This document shows positions 63,412 to 64,000 of a DNA stretch of 64,000 nucleotides, piece by piece. A program made the translations under genes and the position numbers. The notes beneath the pieces were generated by a model that saw only the letters and a program-made list of their open reading frames with translations, made no database searches and was not told where the DNA came from. Origin of the DNA: JAHZKN01 sp965250205 (GTDB taxonomy: Bacteria > Pseudomonadota > Alphaproteobacteria > Rhizobiales > Hyphomicrobiaceae). Location of the stretch: positions 1 through 64,000 of the forward strand of contig CBDFNK010000017.1 of the NCBI GenBank assembly GCA_965250205.1, given 5' to 3'. How positions within the stretch are numbered: the first letter of the stretch is position 1; each line of letters starts with the position of its first letter.

Positions 63412-63794
63412 AACGGCCCATTGTCGCGCGCAACACGCCACACCGCCTGTCGAACAGGCCACCGGCGCCCTGACGAGTTCTCAGACAATCGAAAAACTAA
63501 AAATAACGCACCAGCCCGATCATCGAAGCTCAACGTGCAATCGGCCGAGAGTTTTCACACAGCCAAGACCCGAAGGGGAAATTGCATTCACGTTCGCATA
63601 CTGCGTAATATTAAAACTAGATCGTTCCGCGTTGCTAAACTTCGGCTCGAAAAAGTCGATGGCCGTTCTCGTTGGCTGACCATTCGCGCGTGTCACACTG
63701 ATCCTCCCCCACCAAGTTTGACCACTATCTTGTTAATGCTTACGCAATTTGCTAAATTAATAACGTGCAAAATATATTGGCGGAGTATCATATA
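63412..63794. other. region between the IS remnant and a truncated gene
   Basis: No gene is supported. The IS right end is near 63550. An inverted copy of GGGGGAGGATCAG lies at 63698-63710. From about 63718 the sequence is clearly AT-rich (e.g. TTGTTA and TAAATT spaced 17 bases), a probable promoter for the next gene. Confidence 0.5.
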
Positions 63795-64000
63795 TTGATT
63801 CGACTATTGTTTGCCCTTCCGGTGTTCTCATTTTTGCTTCTTCTCACTCAGCCAACTTCTGCTGCGGGAAAGTACGACGCAGTGCTTGTTTTTGGCTTGG
63901 TGCACACTGTAGAGGGGGGGACTAAAAAGCGTCTTCTTTCTTATGTTTTAGACACTGCAACGGGCAGTGTGCAAGCTTGCGCGACTAGCGGTGGTCCTCG
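63795..64000 (+). CDS. start of an exported protein, truncated by the window end
   Basis: A TTG start at 63795 with GGAG 9 bases upstream opens a frame without a stop to the last base (68 residues visible). The N-terminus is a signal peptide 'RLLFALPVFSFLLLLTQPTS', followed by 'GKYDAVLVFGLVHTVEGGTK'. Family not recognised. Base and codon use are more AT-rich than in the rest of the window. Confidence 0.55.
   Translation, partial: MIRLLFALPVFSFLLLLTQPTSAAGKYDAVLVFGLVHTVEGGTKKRLLSYVLDTATGSVQACATSGGP

Larger units (their letters stand above)
61787..63566 (+). mobile_element. defective IS1182-family insertion sequence
   Basis: Left end AGGCTGTGTAAAAACGCG (61787-61804) and right end reading inward GGCTGTGTGAAAACTC (about 63549-63564) form imperfect terminal inverted repeats sharing GGCTGTGTnAAAAC. 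Between them are the N-terminal and C-terminal parts of an IS1182 transposase. The middle is replaced by about 500 bases of unrelated sequence, which itself starts near a second IS end AGGCTGTGTGGAAACGC (62056-62072). A 13-base motif GGGGGAGGATCAG just before the ATG also occurs inverted at 63698-63710, outside the right end. Confidence 0.8.

Noticed and set aside
63421..63798. Open frame of 125 codons across the IS right end
   Set aside because: It crosses the terminal repeat and the promoter region of the next gene and has no domain.
1..64000. A new defence, secretion or biosynthetic gene system
   Set aside because: No clusters of nucleases, toxins, secretion parts or biosynthetic enzymes beyond known families were found; most genes are housekeeping.

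Overview
The window is ordinary chromosomal DNA of an alphaproteobacterium, most likely a member of or close to the Hyphomicrobiales (Rhizobiales). The sequence shows TrcR (DUF1013), a conserved ribF-ileS-lspA-lipoprotein-M16-M16 cluster, pyrB-pyrC-plsY-dprA, short-form HisG with HisZ, a CIRCE-controlled groESL operon, and intergenic double palindromes with the 'CCCAAAAGT...GGTTTTGGG' and 'TTAGAGCA' signatures that resemble rhizobial RIME-type elements. The species cannot be named from the sequence alone.

Layout. 1-9 kb: end of a patatin-like lipase gene, tadA, rluB-rsmD, then mutL, pgi and a tandem M16 peptidase pair (one catalytic, one without its zinc motif). 9-18 kb: a Mug-type DNA glycosylase, a lipoprotein bracketed by palindromic repeats, lspA, ileS, ribF, a MaoC-like hydratase, trcR and ubiA. 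18-21.6 kb: a very lysine-rich exported protein, rsmE, gshA and a small Cys-rich exported protein. 21.8-31.7 kb: a 2-hydroxyacid oxidation region with lutC-lutB-lutA and a cytochrome c on the minus strand, a LysR regulator, and glcD-glcE-glcF plus a metallophosphatase on the plus strand. 31.8-34 kb: a cupin-like/2OG-oxygenase-like protein next to a CelD/FemAB-type GNAT protein. 34-37.6 kb: hisS-hisZ-hisG, then tandem repeats. 37.9-44.4 kb: recQ, two exported or membrane-anchored proteins, an Na+/H+ antiporter, a gene-poor stretch with a decayed coding relic, and a small membrane protein. 44.5-46.7 kb: groES-groEL. 46.8-55 kb: two small unknown proteins, the operon pyrB-pyrC(-like)-plsY-dprA, an AidB-like acyl-CoA dehydrogenase, a MarR regulator and ruvX. 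55-61.6 kb: a fused membrane/spermidine-synthase-like protein, gatC, gatA, a chorismate mutase, small membrane proteins and an L,D-transpeptidase. 61.8-63.6 kb: a defective IS1182-family element. The last 200 bases start an exported protein that runs off the edge in AT-rich DNA.

How genes work together. GlcDEF oxidises glycolate or D-lactate and LutABC oxidises L-lactate. A small cytochrome c and a divergent LysR gene sit between them, which suggests one locus for 2-hydroxyacid use. HisZ (a HisS paralogue) and short HisG form the first enzyme of histidine synthesis. PyrB is followed by a dihydroorotase homologue that has lost key metal ligands and is probably structural. GatC and GatA are two subunits of the Asp/Glu-tRNA amidotransferase; gatB is not here.

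No obvious new defence, secretion or biosynthetic system was found. The strongest leads for a second look are the two-hairpin repeat family, the cupin/GNAT pair, the lysine-rich periplasmic protein and the IS1182 wreck with an internal second IS end.
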